Origin: Adenanthera pavonina | Lineage: Eukaryota > Streptophyta > Magnoliopsida > Fabales > Fabaceae | Assembly (NCBI GenBank): GCA_026686845.1 | Contig: JAIVEN010000002.1 | Span: forward strand, 22,232,001-22,296,000 | Length of the DNA stretch: 64,000 nt | Direction of reading: 5' to 3' | Shown here: positions 11,474 to 23,500 of the stretch, piece after piece | Layout of the letters: each line of letters begins with the position of its first letter | How positions within the stretch are numbered: position 1 is the first letter of the stretch | The notes under the pieces: generated by a model | The model's database searches: none | What the model was told of the DNA's origin: nothing | Seen by the model: the letters and a program-made list of their open reading frames with translations, nothing else | Position numbers and translations under genes: made by a program

Positions 11474-12466
11474 ATGCAGACTCTGGGTCGTTTTTGCCTG
11501 TTGGTTGTTACTAACTCTGTTCTCGAGTTGTACCGCAGGTTTCTTCGGATTTTTCTGGGGTTGTTGGCTATGGATTTTTCTTCCACTTTGAAGTTCTTGA
11601 CTCAGGCGAGTGAGATTGGATGTGGGTTTTTGCTCCTTGGGTCTTTCTCCCGGATTATCAATGTTCTGGGGATGATTTTGATTTTTGGGTTCTGTATGAA
11701 GATCTTGCATTTTGGTTGGCACTCTGAGGGTCTGATCCGTTATCTGTTTGAATTCGGAGGACAACCCAGAAACCGATTTCCTCTGAAAAGTACCGTTGGT
11801 GAAGAATGTGATTCTAAGACTGTGCCCTTCAAGTGTAGCCCTTTGAAATCCTCTCAGACTCCAAATTCATCAAACAAAGGCAACTTTCTGGTTGGGAAAG
11901 ATAATGATAATTCTAATGGGGATGTTGGTCCCACAGGTTTTTTGGAAGAGAAGGGAGATAATGATAGGGAAGTTTATGATGAAGATGAGGTGTTCGACGT
12001 AATGATTCTCAGGAAGTTAGTGAAGACTGAAAAGCAGCGAGCAATTACAGCCTATGCAGAGCTTGAGAAGGAGAGGACAGCATCAGCATCAGCAGCAGAT
12101 GAAGCAATGGGCATGATTCAACGCCTTCAGAGTGAGAAGAGTTCAGTGGAAATCCAAGCCAATCAATACCGTAGAATGGTCGAGCAGAAGCAGGAGTATG
12201 ATCAAGGCGTTATTGAATCATTGCGTTTTATCATTAGGGAACAGGAATCTGAGAGGGATCTCTTGCAGGATCAATTGAGGCTGTATAGGGAGAAACTGAG
12301 TCAACATATAAGGGAAGATGAAATAGATCAATTGGACAGGATCCATGACAGTAGGGACTTCTTGAATCTTTCTGCGGAAGATGATGATCCAGATGCTTCA
12401 GATTCGCTAATTAGCTCTCTTGAAATGGATTCACAGAAAGACTTAGTAAGTTCTGAACGTTGCTAA
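11474..12466 (+). CDS. FLOURY1-like protein with GTD-binding (DUF593) domain
   Basis: This is a 330-residue membrane protein. The N-terminus has two hydrophobic stretches (about residues 7-32 and 49-77), the second a good transmembrane helix. A polar, low-complexity linker (about 80-165) leads to an acidic patch and a coiled-coil GTD-binding domain (about 169-275) with the family's pattern VFDVMILRKLVKTEKQ, ALDEAM-like AADEAMGMI and QYRRMVEQKQEYD. The GTD-binding family (zein-binding and myosin-binding proteins) anchors to ER or vesicle membranes and binds myosin XI tails or, in maize FLOURY1, storage proteins. The short length with membrane anchors fits the FLOURY1-like group better than the longer MyoB proteins. 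The ATG at 11474 was chosen because it directly follows a splice acceptor; ATG 11570 is the alternative. A GTAAGT just before the stop could act as a donor for an unseen 3' exon. Confidence 0.85.
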   Translation: MQTLGRFCLLVVTNSVLELYRRFLRIFLGLLAMDFSSTLKFLTQASEIGCGFLLLGSFSRIINVLGMILIFGFCMKILHFGWHSEGLIRYLFEFGGQPRNRFPLKSTVGEECDSKTVPFKCSPLKSSQTPNSSNKGNFLVGKDNDNSNGDVGPTGFLEEKGDNDREVYDEDEVFDVMILRKLVKTEKQRAITAYAELEKERTASASAADEAMGMIQRLQSEKSSVEIQANQYRRMVEQKQEYDQGVIESLRFIIREQESERDLLQDQLRLYREKLSQHIREDEIDQLDRIHDSRDFLNLSAEDDDPDASDSLISSLEMDSQKDLVSSERC

Positions 12467-15400
12467 TTTGCTTTGCAGAAATGCATTCACATACATTTTT
12501 CCCCTTTCAATATGCTTTTGGTTCGTAATTGTATATTGTAATTAACTTGTTATCCATAAATTTAACTTAATAATATCAAAGGCTGATGTATACATCTGTA
12601 TATATGTTTTCTTATTATCTGCTTTCTATTCTCCGTCATTATGGATTGACCTTAGCTTTCGGGTTTACAACTTTAATATTGTGAATGGGAAACATTAAAA
12701 AGCTTAACATTGCGAGCATCTTACGCTTTTATGGTGATAACTAATAACTTTGCTGCACTAACATTGATTCGTTTTCGATCAGTTCAATTTGATTCTTGAC
12801 ATATGAGAATATATACACCTCTAGTGGGCATAGTTGATTTCTAAGTCAGCGAATGAATTTCCAGTAAAGCACACTTAACACTGGAAGGATAACATTAATG
12901 CAGTATAGAATTCCTCTGGTCGGAGATTATGATGTAACTTTCCAGAGTCTTAACTGATGGTTTTGTTCTTTGCCTAAATTCCAATAATCAGCCACCCATT
13001 TTGTCTTGGCCCCTTTTAGTATTTTCATTTTGGTGCCAAGGAAGATGCTCGTCTTTAGCATCTCTGGCTACTTTAAATTACATTTCAACGCCATATATAT
13101 TGTCTTCTTGTAATATTCATGTTATGTTGTGTCTTGTATCCATGTGAATACTTTCTGGGATACACGAATTCATCAGGTAAAGATTAAGACTTTAATTCTG
13201 AATCCCGACACAACTTCATCAGCCTTTTCAACATTCAATCTTCTGTTTTTTTCCCCCTCAATCCAAAACCCCTGGTGAAAACTGTCCTGAGGTTATTACT
13301 TATTTACTTTACAGAGATCCTAGAATGTATAAACACGGAAGCAAGATATTATAGTTGAGTTTGTGAAAAATTAGAAAACGGGAAAAGAAGAAAGAAACAG
13401 AGAGAGACAGAGAAGAGAAAGAAGAGAGATAACTTTGGTTAGGTAAGTTGGATGGAGGATGATGAGCGATTGAGGGAAGACAGCCTATCTGACTGACTAC
13501 TATCTGTAACTGCTGACCCCCCACCATTAATAAGGAGACTATAATTATGGCTAAAACCCAAGCATGACTCTAAAACTTAACTGATCAGGATAAGCAAGAT
13601 TCTTCTTGCAAATGTAGTTATGAAATTCAGTTTTTTAGTATCTCCATGTTTTTTATCGGAAAAATAATCATCATCAGTATAAAATATATCAAATTTATAG
13701 TTAGAGTCATAGTATTTATAAAGCACGTATAATGCAGCTCATATGAGAAATGTACGAAAAATATGCCTAGTTCATTTGAATAATTTGTTTTTGGGTGGCA
13801 AGTTCATTTGAATAATTTAATCAGCAAGTGCTTTTATATTAGGTCCTTTATTTGAAACCATCCTTGATCAGTCGATTGTGGTCCTTCAAAATTATTGAAT
13901 AATGTTGAGATGAATAATTCGGAAAAAGAAAAACTACACCATTCATAAATTCTGTGAGTGCTCTAGTTGGGGAAGGAATATTAGAAGAAGACTTTAATGC
14001 AGTTTGTGATTTGCTCATTACAAAAACTGCAGTAGCCAATAAAACAGTAAATAAGGTTCCACGGGAAAGAAGGAAATTTTTTTTTTTTAAGTCGTGCTAA
14101 TGATAAGAGCAGGTATTCTTATTTTATATTGTGTCATTCTTAAGTTTACAAACCCATATATTTTTTATATTAAATTTCTACGCTCAATTTTTTTGTCGGA
14201 TAATTTTTCTTCTATTTATCTCATGATATTTTTAGAGGACTATTGAAAAGTTATTGTATTTTATTTATTGAACAAGCCAATGTAGCTCTATATCATTCAC
14301 AGGCTCAAAAATGGAACTCAAGACTGTTTTTTTTTTTTTACCAAGGGAACTCAAGACTGTTGGAAGCAACATTATATGATGATGATTCTGTATACTATCT
14401 CTCTTCCTTATTATACGTTCTTGTCAATTATTTCACGTAAATAAAAAAATGAGTTAAAAGGAGATTTTATTATTAAATTTATCAAAAGTTACTTCTATTT
14501 TTCTAAATTACTCTTAATTAAATGTAGAAATAATTTCTAATTCATTTTAATTAAATACTAACAAACAAATGGTATTTATGAAAAAAAAAGCATTAAATAT
14601 CCTAACTACTCTATAAAGTAACTTATATTTAAAAATATAAAAATATTTTAAAATGTGTATTATAATGATAAAAGGAAAACAATAAGGATATATGTCCTAA
14701 AAAAGAGAGAAGTAGAAAGACTAAAAAATATGGGAAAAAGGACAGTTATATTGTTCAGAAAGGATCATTATAAGGTTATCGAAAAATAGAGACTTTTGAC
14801 ACAGATCTCTTAGCCCCTATTTCCTCTGTATATTCAGACTTAAGAAAATAAAATTATCAAGCAAGGATTTAATGTCCTGGAGACTGACATCAATACTAGA
14901 CTGATTATAGACACCGAAAAAAGCTTTAATTAATATCCTGGAGAATGACATCACAACTAAACTGATTATCAACCAAGGATTTAATCTCTGAGCTTCCTTA
15001 CTAATGCAAAAAACCCGATCCTCTTCCACGCCATGGCCTCTCAAACATTCTGAGTTAATTATCCACCATAAGGCTTTGCGAACAATGGTTAAAGCAATTC
15101 AAAGCTTTTGTTTGGTTTGATATTTTATAAATATATTTTATTTCATAATATAAGATATTTTATAATATTTATTAAAATACTTATGACTTTTTACCAAAAA
15201 TACCCTTAATACATTTATTGTGGAAAGAGACAATTTAATAAATGATACTATTATAATTAATTTTAAAAGATAAGTGAATAAAGTGTAATTTTATAATCAC
15301 AGTAGTAATTTTTTTGGGTAAAAATTATGACTCCCGTCCACCTTTTAAGTTGTAACTACCTTTTTTTAATATTTGTGATTTTTGCAAAACATCTCATATG

Positions 15401-16955
15401 ATGAGATGAAAGGAATTTCTTAATATAAGAGATAATTGAGACTTATCATATTTTAAAATATAAGAAATAAATAAAAATTATTTGATGTATTTAATATTTT
15501 TCTCCAAAAATATCCCTAATTACAATTCATTCTCATTAATTACATAATAAATATTATTAATATTAAATAAGGATATTGTTAAAAATTATTTTGTATTTTT
15601 GACAAATTTAAAAATTTTAACTATCTTTTTTAGTATGTATAATTTAACTATTTATCTCTTATATTAAGGAATTGAGAAAATAGTTAAAATAGGACTCGGT
15701 TATTATTTATATCTTCTCACTTTTATCACTCAATTTCAGTTTTTACTGCATTTTATCAATTAAAAATCTTTCTTTATTATTAACTTTCTCAATGATCCAT
15801 AACTGTCGGAATTGCTTCATCAATAATCTTCCATGCATAAGGACGCAGGGAAGGCGGCAACTTCAGCGTCCAAAGTCCTCCCCACCAAAATCGTATACAG
15901 CTTCTGTTGCTTTGTTCTTATTACATATATAAAATGTTTCTAATTTATACGATGATATTTTTTTTCTTTTACATTTTCATTATTTCTTATTGTAAGGTGT
16001 ATTTTGGGAGAGTCAAGTTTTAAAATATAAGTCATTTCATAAGATTTATGTATTATTTAAATCCAAAAAAATTTTACTTTCTGAATATTTTATGATATTT
16101 TCTTAAAAAAATTCTTAATTTTTTAATTAATTTTTTGAATAGATAGGATATTTATATATTTAATATTAAAATATCATATATTTATTTAAAAAATTATTCA
16201 AATTTTTCAAGAAATAAATAATAAAACAAGTAAATTATATATGATCTTTTCAGGAAGTACATTTCTATAGCTCCTAAGAAGTTACTTCCCAAAAATTATA
16301 TCAAATGAACTCTAAGAAAAATAATAAATAACTGAATAATATATAATTTTATTTAATTACCCTTAATTATTATATTTTCTTTCCTTCCTAGATATTAGTT
16401 GCAACAAAAATACCACATATTATTTCACCAAAAAAAACCCACATATTAGTTGTTGAGGGTAAAATTAAAAAAAATTAATTATCCATTGATAATATAAAAT
16501 GTCGATCAAATTAAAATAAAAACAATTTTCTAAAATGTCACTTAATTTGGAATGGAGGGTATAGTTGGTCAAAATAATCTTCTATTGGAACTTTTATATT
16601 TTCTATATGGCTAAAATAAATGCTTGCACAAATTCACCACTATCTATTATTAGATAGCTGGCTAAAGTAATTATCATTTTGATAAATTAAATTTCTTAAA
16701 ACCTACTATGTCTTATAAAAAATATGATTATCCCTCGCAAAAAAAAAATTGTCCATTACTTGACAGAGCAATTTTCTTTTAGGTCGATTCGATTGTTTTG
16801 CTTGGATAAAATATGCCATGTTATAAATTCATGACAATATATTAAATGCCAAACTAATTTTCTTTGAAATAGATTATTTCAGATCGATTAAACGTGTTTA
16901 GTGTTTGCGCATTGAAAACAACTAATTTTTACCCATTATATATTGTACTTTGGTA

Positions 16956-16999
<44 letters not shown>

Positions 17000-17690
17000 A
17001 ATTTTTTTTTACCTGATGGTAATAAATTGGCTTAATTCAATCAATTTAGGAAAAGGAAAAAAGTTAAGCACTTGGATTGGCGCCTCAGTGTTGTTATCTT
17101 CTATTCCAAGATGCAAAAATTGTCCTAAAACCAAATAAAGCGATTTTCCACTCCCAAATCCAAACTTAATCCTTAAATAACAATTTTTTTTTGGACGTAA
17201 GCTTAAATATTGACCAACCTCATTATTAATCATTCCAAAATATTCATGAACCACGTGTCTCAAAGTTCAGAAGTCAAAATTTCTTCTCCAAAAGTTCTTT
17301 AATGACTACAAGTTAAGCAAAAGTACATCTAATCATCAATAGAAAATATATAACAGATTATATTATCATAATGCTGCTCATTTTAAATTTATTTAAAAAA
17401 TTGTTTGAAAAAATAAAAAAAAAGGTATCTAGTCATGTAACAAAACTTGCTCGATACCATTTTGATTATTTTTTTGCCTCAATTTGATTATCTTAATCAA
17501 ACTCGAAATTTACATAAACCATGTTTTTGGCCAGAGGAATTTACATAAATCGTGATATCGGCGAAATGAAAATTTATGACTGGCGAAAAAAAAAACACTA
17601 AAATTTATACCACTCCCAAACTTACACCTATTCATCTTAAAATTTTTCCAGCAACCAAACGGTGCATTAGTTTTCTCAAGCAATTCAACT
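12467..17690. other. Intergenic, AT-rich, no supported gene
   Basis: The first few hundred bases are probably the 3' UTR of the FLOURY1-like gene. The rest has only short open frames with no recognisable domain, CT/GA-rich sequence near 13.4 kb, an imperfect direct repeat of about 35 bp at 14.87 and 14.94 kb, and an AT run followed by ATGT repeats near 16.96-16.99 kb. Confidence 0.4.
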
Positions 17691-18966
17691 CTCGTTGGCT
17701 TCGTTTTTTTTTTTTATTGCATGGGTTTATTTCTTGATGAAGCGTAAAATAATAATCGGTATCGATCTGATCCCGGACTGCGTTCGAATTCCACTGCGAG
17801 AGGTCTCTTACCGTACAGTGATTCCTGCCCTTGCCGGCGCTTTGTTTCCGTTTCCCTCACCTACAGCCGTCTCGGGTTAGCCTTTCTTTGCTCCGTTTTA
17901 CTAGTTTCCTGTGTTTGGATTCGAAATATGAAAAATCGTTGACTGCACAACGCTAGTGTTGTGTCTCTCAGTCTCAACCGTCTTTATTTTATATTGGTAC
18001 TGTTTTTATCACGTTTATCTATGGAAAAATGCTGTAGTGGATGGTGAGCATTAACTTTGATTTCATTTCCCTTGATTTCAGGTACCTTAATGCTTAAACA
18101 ATTCATTTCTGTGTTTACATGTTTTTGATTGTTTATCGGATGCCTCCTGTTTTGACTTCGAATTGTTCTATGCATTCTTTTGTTTAATACTATTTAACTG
18201 AATTACAGAAAATAATCAAGGAGGTGCCCCTTGCTTCCTTACCTTATAAAAAAATGGAGGAGATGAAATTGAAATTTTAAAAATTTTCATTTTTTTTTCA
18301 TAGCTCAATATATTTATTTTGTTGAAGTCCATTCCATCCAACCAAAGCACCTGTTAGAAATTCGAAAGTTTATTGACAGAAAAGAAACTCCATGTAAACT
18401 TTGTGACATGTTGTAAAATTCAGATGACTTATATGACCAAGAAAACCAGAGTCTGGGTCTAACTATGTAGCTTACATACGATGGTTGAGTTTCTTTTATG
18501 TGTTCTTTATAAGGATTACACTTATATGAGTTGAGTAAGGGAGGAGAGAGTTTGGCTTAATAATGATATTTTATTCTGACCAATTTACAAGAAGTTATGT
18601 CATTTTCAACAACTTAAATATTTTACAGGAAAGTTAACAAAGGAGGTGACTCCAGCTGGTTTTGTGGAAACAAAATATACTTGCTAGAATTTTATGCTCT
18701 CAGACTCAGATGAAGTGATTATATATTTGCTGCAGTTTTCTGTCTCATTTTATAATGGCCAAGCGATCAGTGAATGATTTGGTTCCCTAGAAGTAAAATC
18801 AGATAGCCTCTGTTACTGAAATGTTTAATTTTGTTCTCTTTTAACATATTAACCTAATTAAAATCTTGAAATTGGATATGAGGATGATTTGCTTAATCAG
18901 TAGGGATGTGGATAGTATGGAAAGGGTGACTTTCATGTTACAATTCTGCCATCTATTTTGTGAGAA
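17690..18966 (+). promoter_or_regulatory. Probable promoter and 5' UTR exon(s) of FAR1-ALDH locus
   Basis: A CG-richer stretch at about 17700-17878 stands out from the AT-rich surroundings and ends at a possible donor (CTCGG|GTTAGC). A pyrimidine-rich acceptor (ATTTTACAG) lies near 18628. These could be the first, non-coding exon and the start of the exon holding the ATG at 18967. Exact boundaries cannot be fixed from the sequence. Confidence 0.35.
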
Positions 18967-20510
18967 ATGATGGATGCCCAGAGCAGTACAGAGTTGGATG
19001 AAACCCCACAGATGCTTCCACCACCACCTGGTACATTTTTAAATCGTGAAGAGCTCATCCAACATGTTGGGGAATTTGCTGTGACCCAGGGATATGTTGT
19101 CACTATCAAACAATCTAAGAGGGATAAGATAGTTGTTCTTGGCTGTGACAGAGGAGGAGTTTATCGCAATAGGCGAAAACTGGCTGAGGAGCCTTCTGGT
19201 GGACATAGCCGCAAAAGAAAAACTGGTTCTCGTCTAACAAATTGCCCTTTTGAAGCTGTTGGTAAGAAGGAGAACGGTTTGTGGATGCTAACCATAAAAA
19301 ATGGAAAACATAATCATGAACCATTAAAGGACATGTCAGAACATCCTTCTGCTCGTCGCTTCACAGAGGGGGAGGTTTTTCTTATTAAGGAAATGACAGA
19401 AGCTGGTTTAAAACCTCAACAAATCTTAAAGAAACTTAGACAAGGCAATCCAGACCTTCTATCAACTCCAAAGCATGTTTATAATGTTAAAGCCAAACTC
19501 CGACAAGGAAACATGAAAGGTAAGGCTTTCTTCTGGATTTACACTTTGTCAAGCAGTAATCCTTGACTATTTGGAGTTTTATCTTAATCTTGTGCCCTAT
19601 TGAATGATGCATCAGGTTAGGCAGTGATCAAATTCAATGTAATTAATGCTTCATATATTGCTAGTGGATTTTACATGAAGTTTAGATTGTGTTGAGGCAA
19701 TGACGGAGATATATTAGGCACATTTTTTGAAGAAAAGTTTTAGTAAGTGGAGTAATGCCTTAAAATGAAGAAAACTTCATTAAAACTTGACAGAAAGAAG
19801 AGGAGAAATAAACATTAGGTTTCATATATGACGTTTCTTCTGTCTTTCCTAGTATTTAATTTTATCACAAAGTAAGAATTGCGTTCATTTGGAAGAAAAC
19901 TAGAAAATAGAAATGAGCAATTAACTTATGAAAAATAATGTTTCCAGTTGCTATTCCTACCAAGATTTGCTGTTTAATGCTTATCTTTTAAAGGTCTTCC
20001 TCCTACTGAAACCCATAATAAAAAGTTAAAGCCCAGGTTACATAATAAGATCTGATGAGAAACAAACTAATTATAACCAGAATTTCCTTAACAGTGTGAT
20101 GGATTAAACAATTAACCAAAATACATTTTATAATTGGACATCTGGACATGTGGAACACTTCAATTAAAGGTGCCAGCAGTTTATTGAACTTTTAAACGAG
20201 AATTATTCTAAGCTTATAATTCTCATCCAGATCTCAAGAAGGATTGATACAAGTAGACTGTGCCAAAATTGGTGCCTGAAATAAAAAATGATTTATCCCA
20301 AGAACTTATGGTACTAGGTGAAGGCTTAATAGTTCGTTTCATTTTTATATCTGGCATTGGGTTCCAATATATGGATAAGAAATTGTGTTATTCCTGAAGT
20401 GATATTAATGGCTTTCTTATATTGCAGTTAGGAATTTTAAGTCATTGAGACCAGAGAAAACTGCTGTAAGAGACAATTATGTTGCAGTAATTGAACCATC
20501 TTGTGGGTAG
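18967..20510 (+). CDS. FAR1-type DNA-binding domain protein (5' half of a fused frame)
   Basis: Two exons, 18967-19519 and 20428-20510, encode 211 residues ending at TAG. The N-terminal 120 residues form a FAR1 (WRKY-GCM1-like) zinc-binding domain with candidate ligands Cys60, Cys93, His115 and His117 in the order C-C-HxH. Residues 125-180 (EHPSARRF... QILKKLRQGNPDLL...) resemble the stretch after the FAR1 domain in Mutator-derived proteins. The family derives from MULE transposases and gives nuclear DNA-binding regulators. No transposase core follows. The donor after ATGAAAG (GTAAGG) and acceptor TATTGCAG join in phase. If unspliced, the first exon reads on to a stop at 19566. The second exon continues past the TAG in the same frame into the ALDH exons, so this is most likely the front of a fusion gene. 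Confidence 0.75.
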
Positions 20511-23500
20511 CTCAAACCTCCGGTAAGGTCTGATGCGTTTCCATTAATTTCATTCTTTTAAAACCTTGCCCTGTGACTTGTGGATGGACTTGTACTGTAG
20601 TGAATGATATATTATAACCAAAAAAAAAAAAAAGAAGAAAATAATGGCTTCTGCAAATATGCATATTGCTTCATAAATTTGCTACTCGTATTTGCAATTT
20701 TAAAATAGAGGTATAATCAGTTTGAAATGATTGACAGATGAGACGTACTGTCTTCCAATTGAATCCACTTACCATTTTACCAATCAAAACATCCAATAAA
20801 GTAATTTTATGATATTTTTTTGAAGGAGTAAAATAGGATGACAAAATGCTATTTGTCTTATAGTACCTGAACTATTATGTCTTGTGTATGTCCCTCTATC
20901 CTTCTTCCTTTAACGGTTGTCAGCAATATCTGACAGCTTTTTGTCACTTTTTTGTGTGCATCAGAGGGTTCCAAATCTTATTGGGGGAAGATTTGTTGAT
21001 TCACAGTCATTCACATCTATTAATATATTAAACCCTGTAAGTGCATAGACAAACTTAAGTCTGATAATTTCCTCATCTAATGAAGTTAACTGCTAATGGC
21101 TGACAGTTTTTAAAATAATAGGCAAGCCAACAAGTTGTTTCTCGAGTTCCAATGACTACAAATGAGGAGTTTAAAGCTGCTGTTTTTGCAGCAAAACGAG
21201 CTTTTTCATTGTGGCGTAACACTCTAATCAGCACTCGACAGAGGATAATGTTTAAGTTCCAAGAGCTTATCCGTAGAGATATTGTATGTATTTCAAATTA
21301 TTTGTACCATGCTTAGGTTGCAGACTTACAGTTTTCTTGGAACTTATATGATTTTATTGTAGGATAAGATTGCTATGACTATTACTATTGAACATGGCAA
21401 AACACTGCAGGATGCACATGAAGATGTGTTACATGGGCTAGGTCTGTGTCCTTCTTTTTGTTTAGTGTCTATGAACAAACTTCACTAGTTTTTAGCTTGA
21501 AACTTACACGAAAAGCCAACTATATTCCCTTACAGAGGTGGTTGAACAAGTATGTGGTCTGGGAAATCTCCATACTGGAGAATTTGTTCCCAATATTCCT
21601 AATGGTATTGACACATACAGCATTAGAGAGCCCCTTGGTGTTTGTGCTGGGATCTGCCCTTTTGACTTTCCAGCTATGATTCCCTTATGGGTAGGCTTTC
21701 TGCTATTCTATTTTCTGTATTTCTGGTCATTTTCTTTAAAATTTTGAGCTTGTGCTAATATTTTATTTTCTCGACTATGTTCATATGTTCAAAGTTACTG
21801 CTGTTATACTTACAAAAGATGAGGAAATTTAGGGTCAGGCCCAGAAAATTTAGTCTGCAGGGACAGTTCATCTACTCAGGAAAAATATTAAAATAAATAT
21901 GTCATCAGATTGTTTTATAGAATCAATCAATGTAAAATATAGAAAAGAAAAATATTTATATCAACGAAATTATGACATTGAAGGATTTTATACATTTTCA
22001 ATGCAAGGACTAGCCAAAGTTATTTTTTTCTTCCTAAAGGTCTATGCTTCACTAGTTGCTATTAGAACCAATAATGGGATTGTGAGGCAGGGAATGAGTG
22101 ATGTCAACTTTTAGAAGGTAATGGGTGGTAACTGAGGAAAATAATTTTTCTCTCTCCTTAGTTTCCACCTTGAAGAACCTTGTGGATGCCTTTTAATTTC
22201 TTGTGGCAATACAGAATATACAGGTGGGCTTGATAGGTCAAACTGAATTTATTTATAGTAGAAAATTCCCAACGTTAGTGATTGCATTCGTCCCCAAATT
22301 CACCATACGGCTTTGCCCCTAGATAGTGTTATTTAATAGGTGAAAATGCAGAAACTTCCTTAAACTTTGGTTATATGCAAATAAGTCATGATTGACAATA
22401 GACGCCTCAAACTTTGAGATTATTTGCAAATAGACCTTACCATTACTTTGTCATTTCTCTAACAGAAACGTAAGATATTAGAAGGACTATTTGCATGAGC
22501 AAAAGTTCAAGAGAGTTATTTGCACAAAAAATAAGATTTAGGGGGTTTTGTTTTATTTAACGTGTTATCCTTCTATTGATAAATTAATGGATTTACTAGT
22601 TATGGAGTTATTTGCACATATTTGAAATTTTTGGAGGGTTCATTATCATGTTAAAAAAGTGAGAGTTATTTGCACATGATCCAAAATTAATTGGGTTCTG
22701 TGCATTTTGGCGTATTTAATATTAATGCCTCCCTCCACTGGGGCATTCTAAAGGGAAGGGGGAAAAGACAATGAAAATTTTAGATTAGAAATGATGTCTC
22801 TATGTCTAAGTGGCTATTTATCTCCAAATAACTGAAATCTTTTTATTACATGGACAAATGTTAGGTTGATTTTCTGCTGCTTAGGTGACTTTTCTGTCTG
22901 TTAAAGGAACGAGCAAGAGGGAAGTATATCCTTTAAAATCACTCTACTAAAAAGGACTTGGATAGGCCACCATGTAAAATGGATGCATACAAAAAGTGGA
23001 ACCTAGGATGTATAATACAATTTTTATGATGTGCTTATCTGTAATTGTTTTAACAAGTGGAAAGTAGATTATGATATACAGAGGTACAGTTTGTATGTAT
23101 CTATTAACATGTATTTCTGTGCAGATGTTTCCTCTTGCTATCACTTGTGGCAATACATTTATTCTAAAGCCATCAGAGATGAATCCGGGTAATCTTAGTT
23201 TCTTGCATTTATTATACATAAAGTCCCATATGCATGATGCATGGAGTTGAAGGGGTTCACTTTGTCAAGAATGTTATAAATACTGATAAAGTGATAATCA
23301 CATCTTTTATTCCCGTATCCTTATAAAAATTGTTTGAAAGGGTATGATAGTATAAAGGTTTCTTCTCTGAGCAAATTTTATTGGGGACTGAACAACGTCA
23401 ATTGCTTCTACCCTACTTCAAATTTTAATAAGTTATACAATGCACAACCATTGTTAGAACCTTGCCAAATACCCTTAGAAGAGACACATTGAGAATGGCT

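Noticed and set aside
11369..11764. 131-codon minus-strand frame
   Set aside because: It is antisense to the FLOURY1-like coding region and has no recognisable domain.
20502..20522. Use of the TAG itself as a splice acceptor to bypass the stop
   Set aside because: Joining the FAR1 exon end (phase 1) to the base after that AG shifts the ALDH frame, so it does not rescue the fusion.
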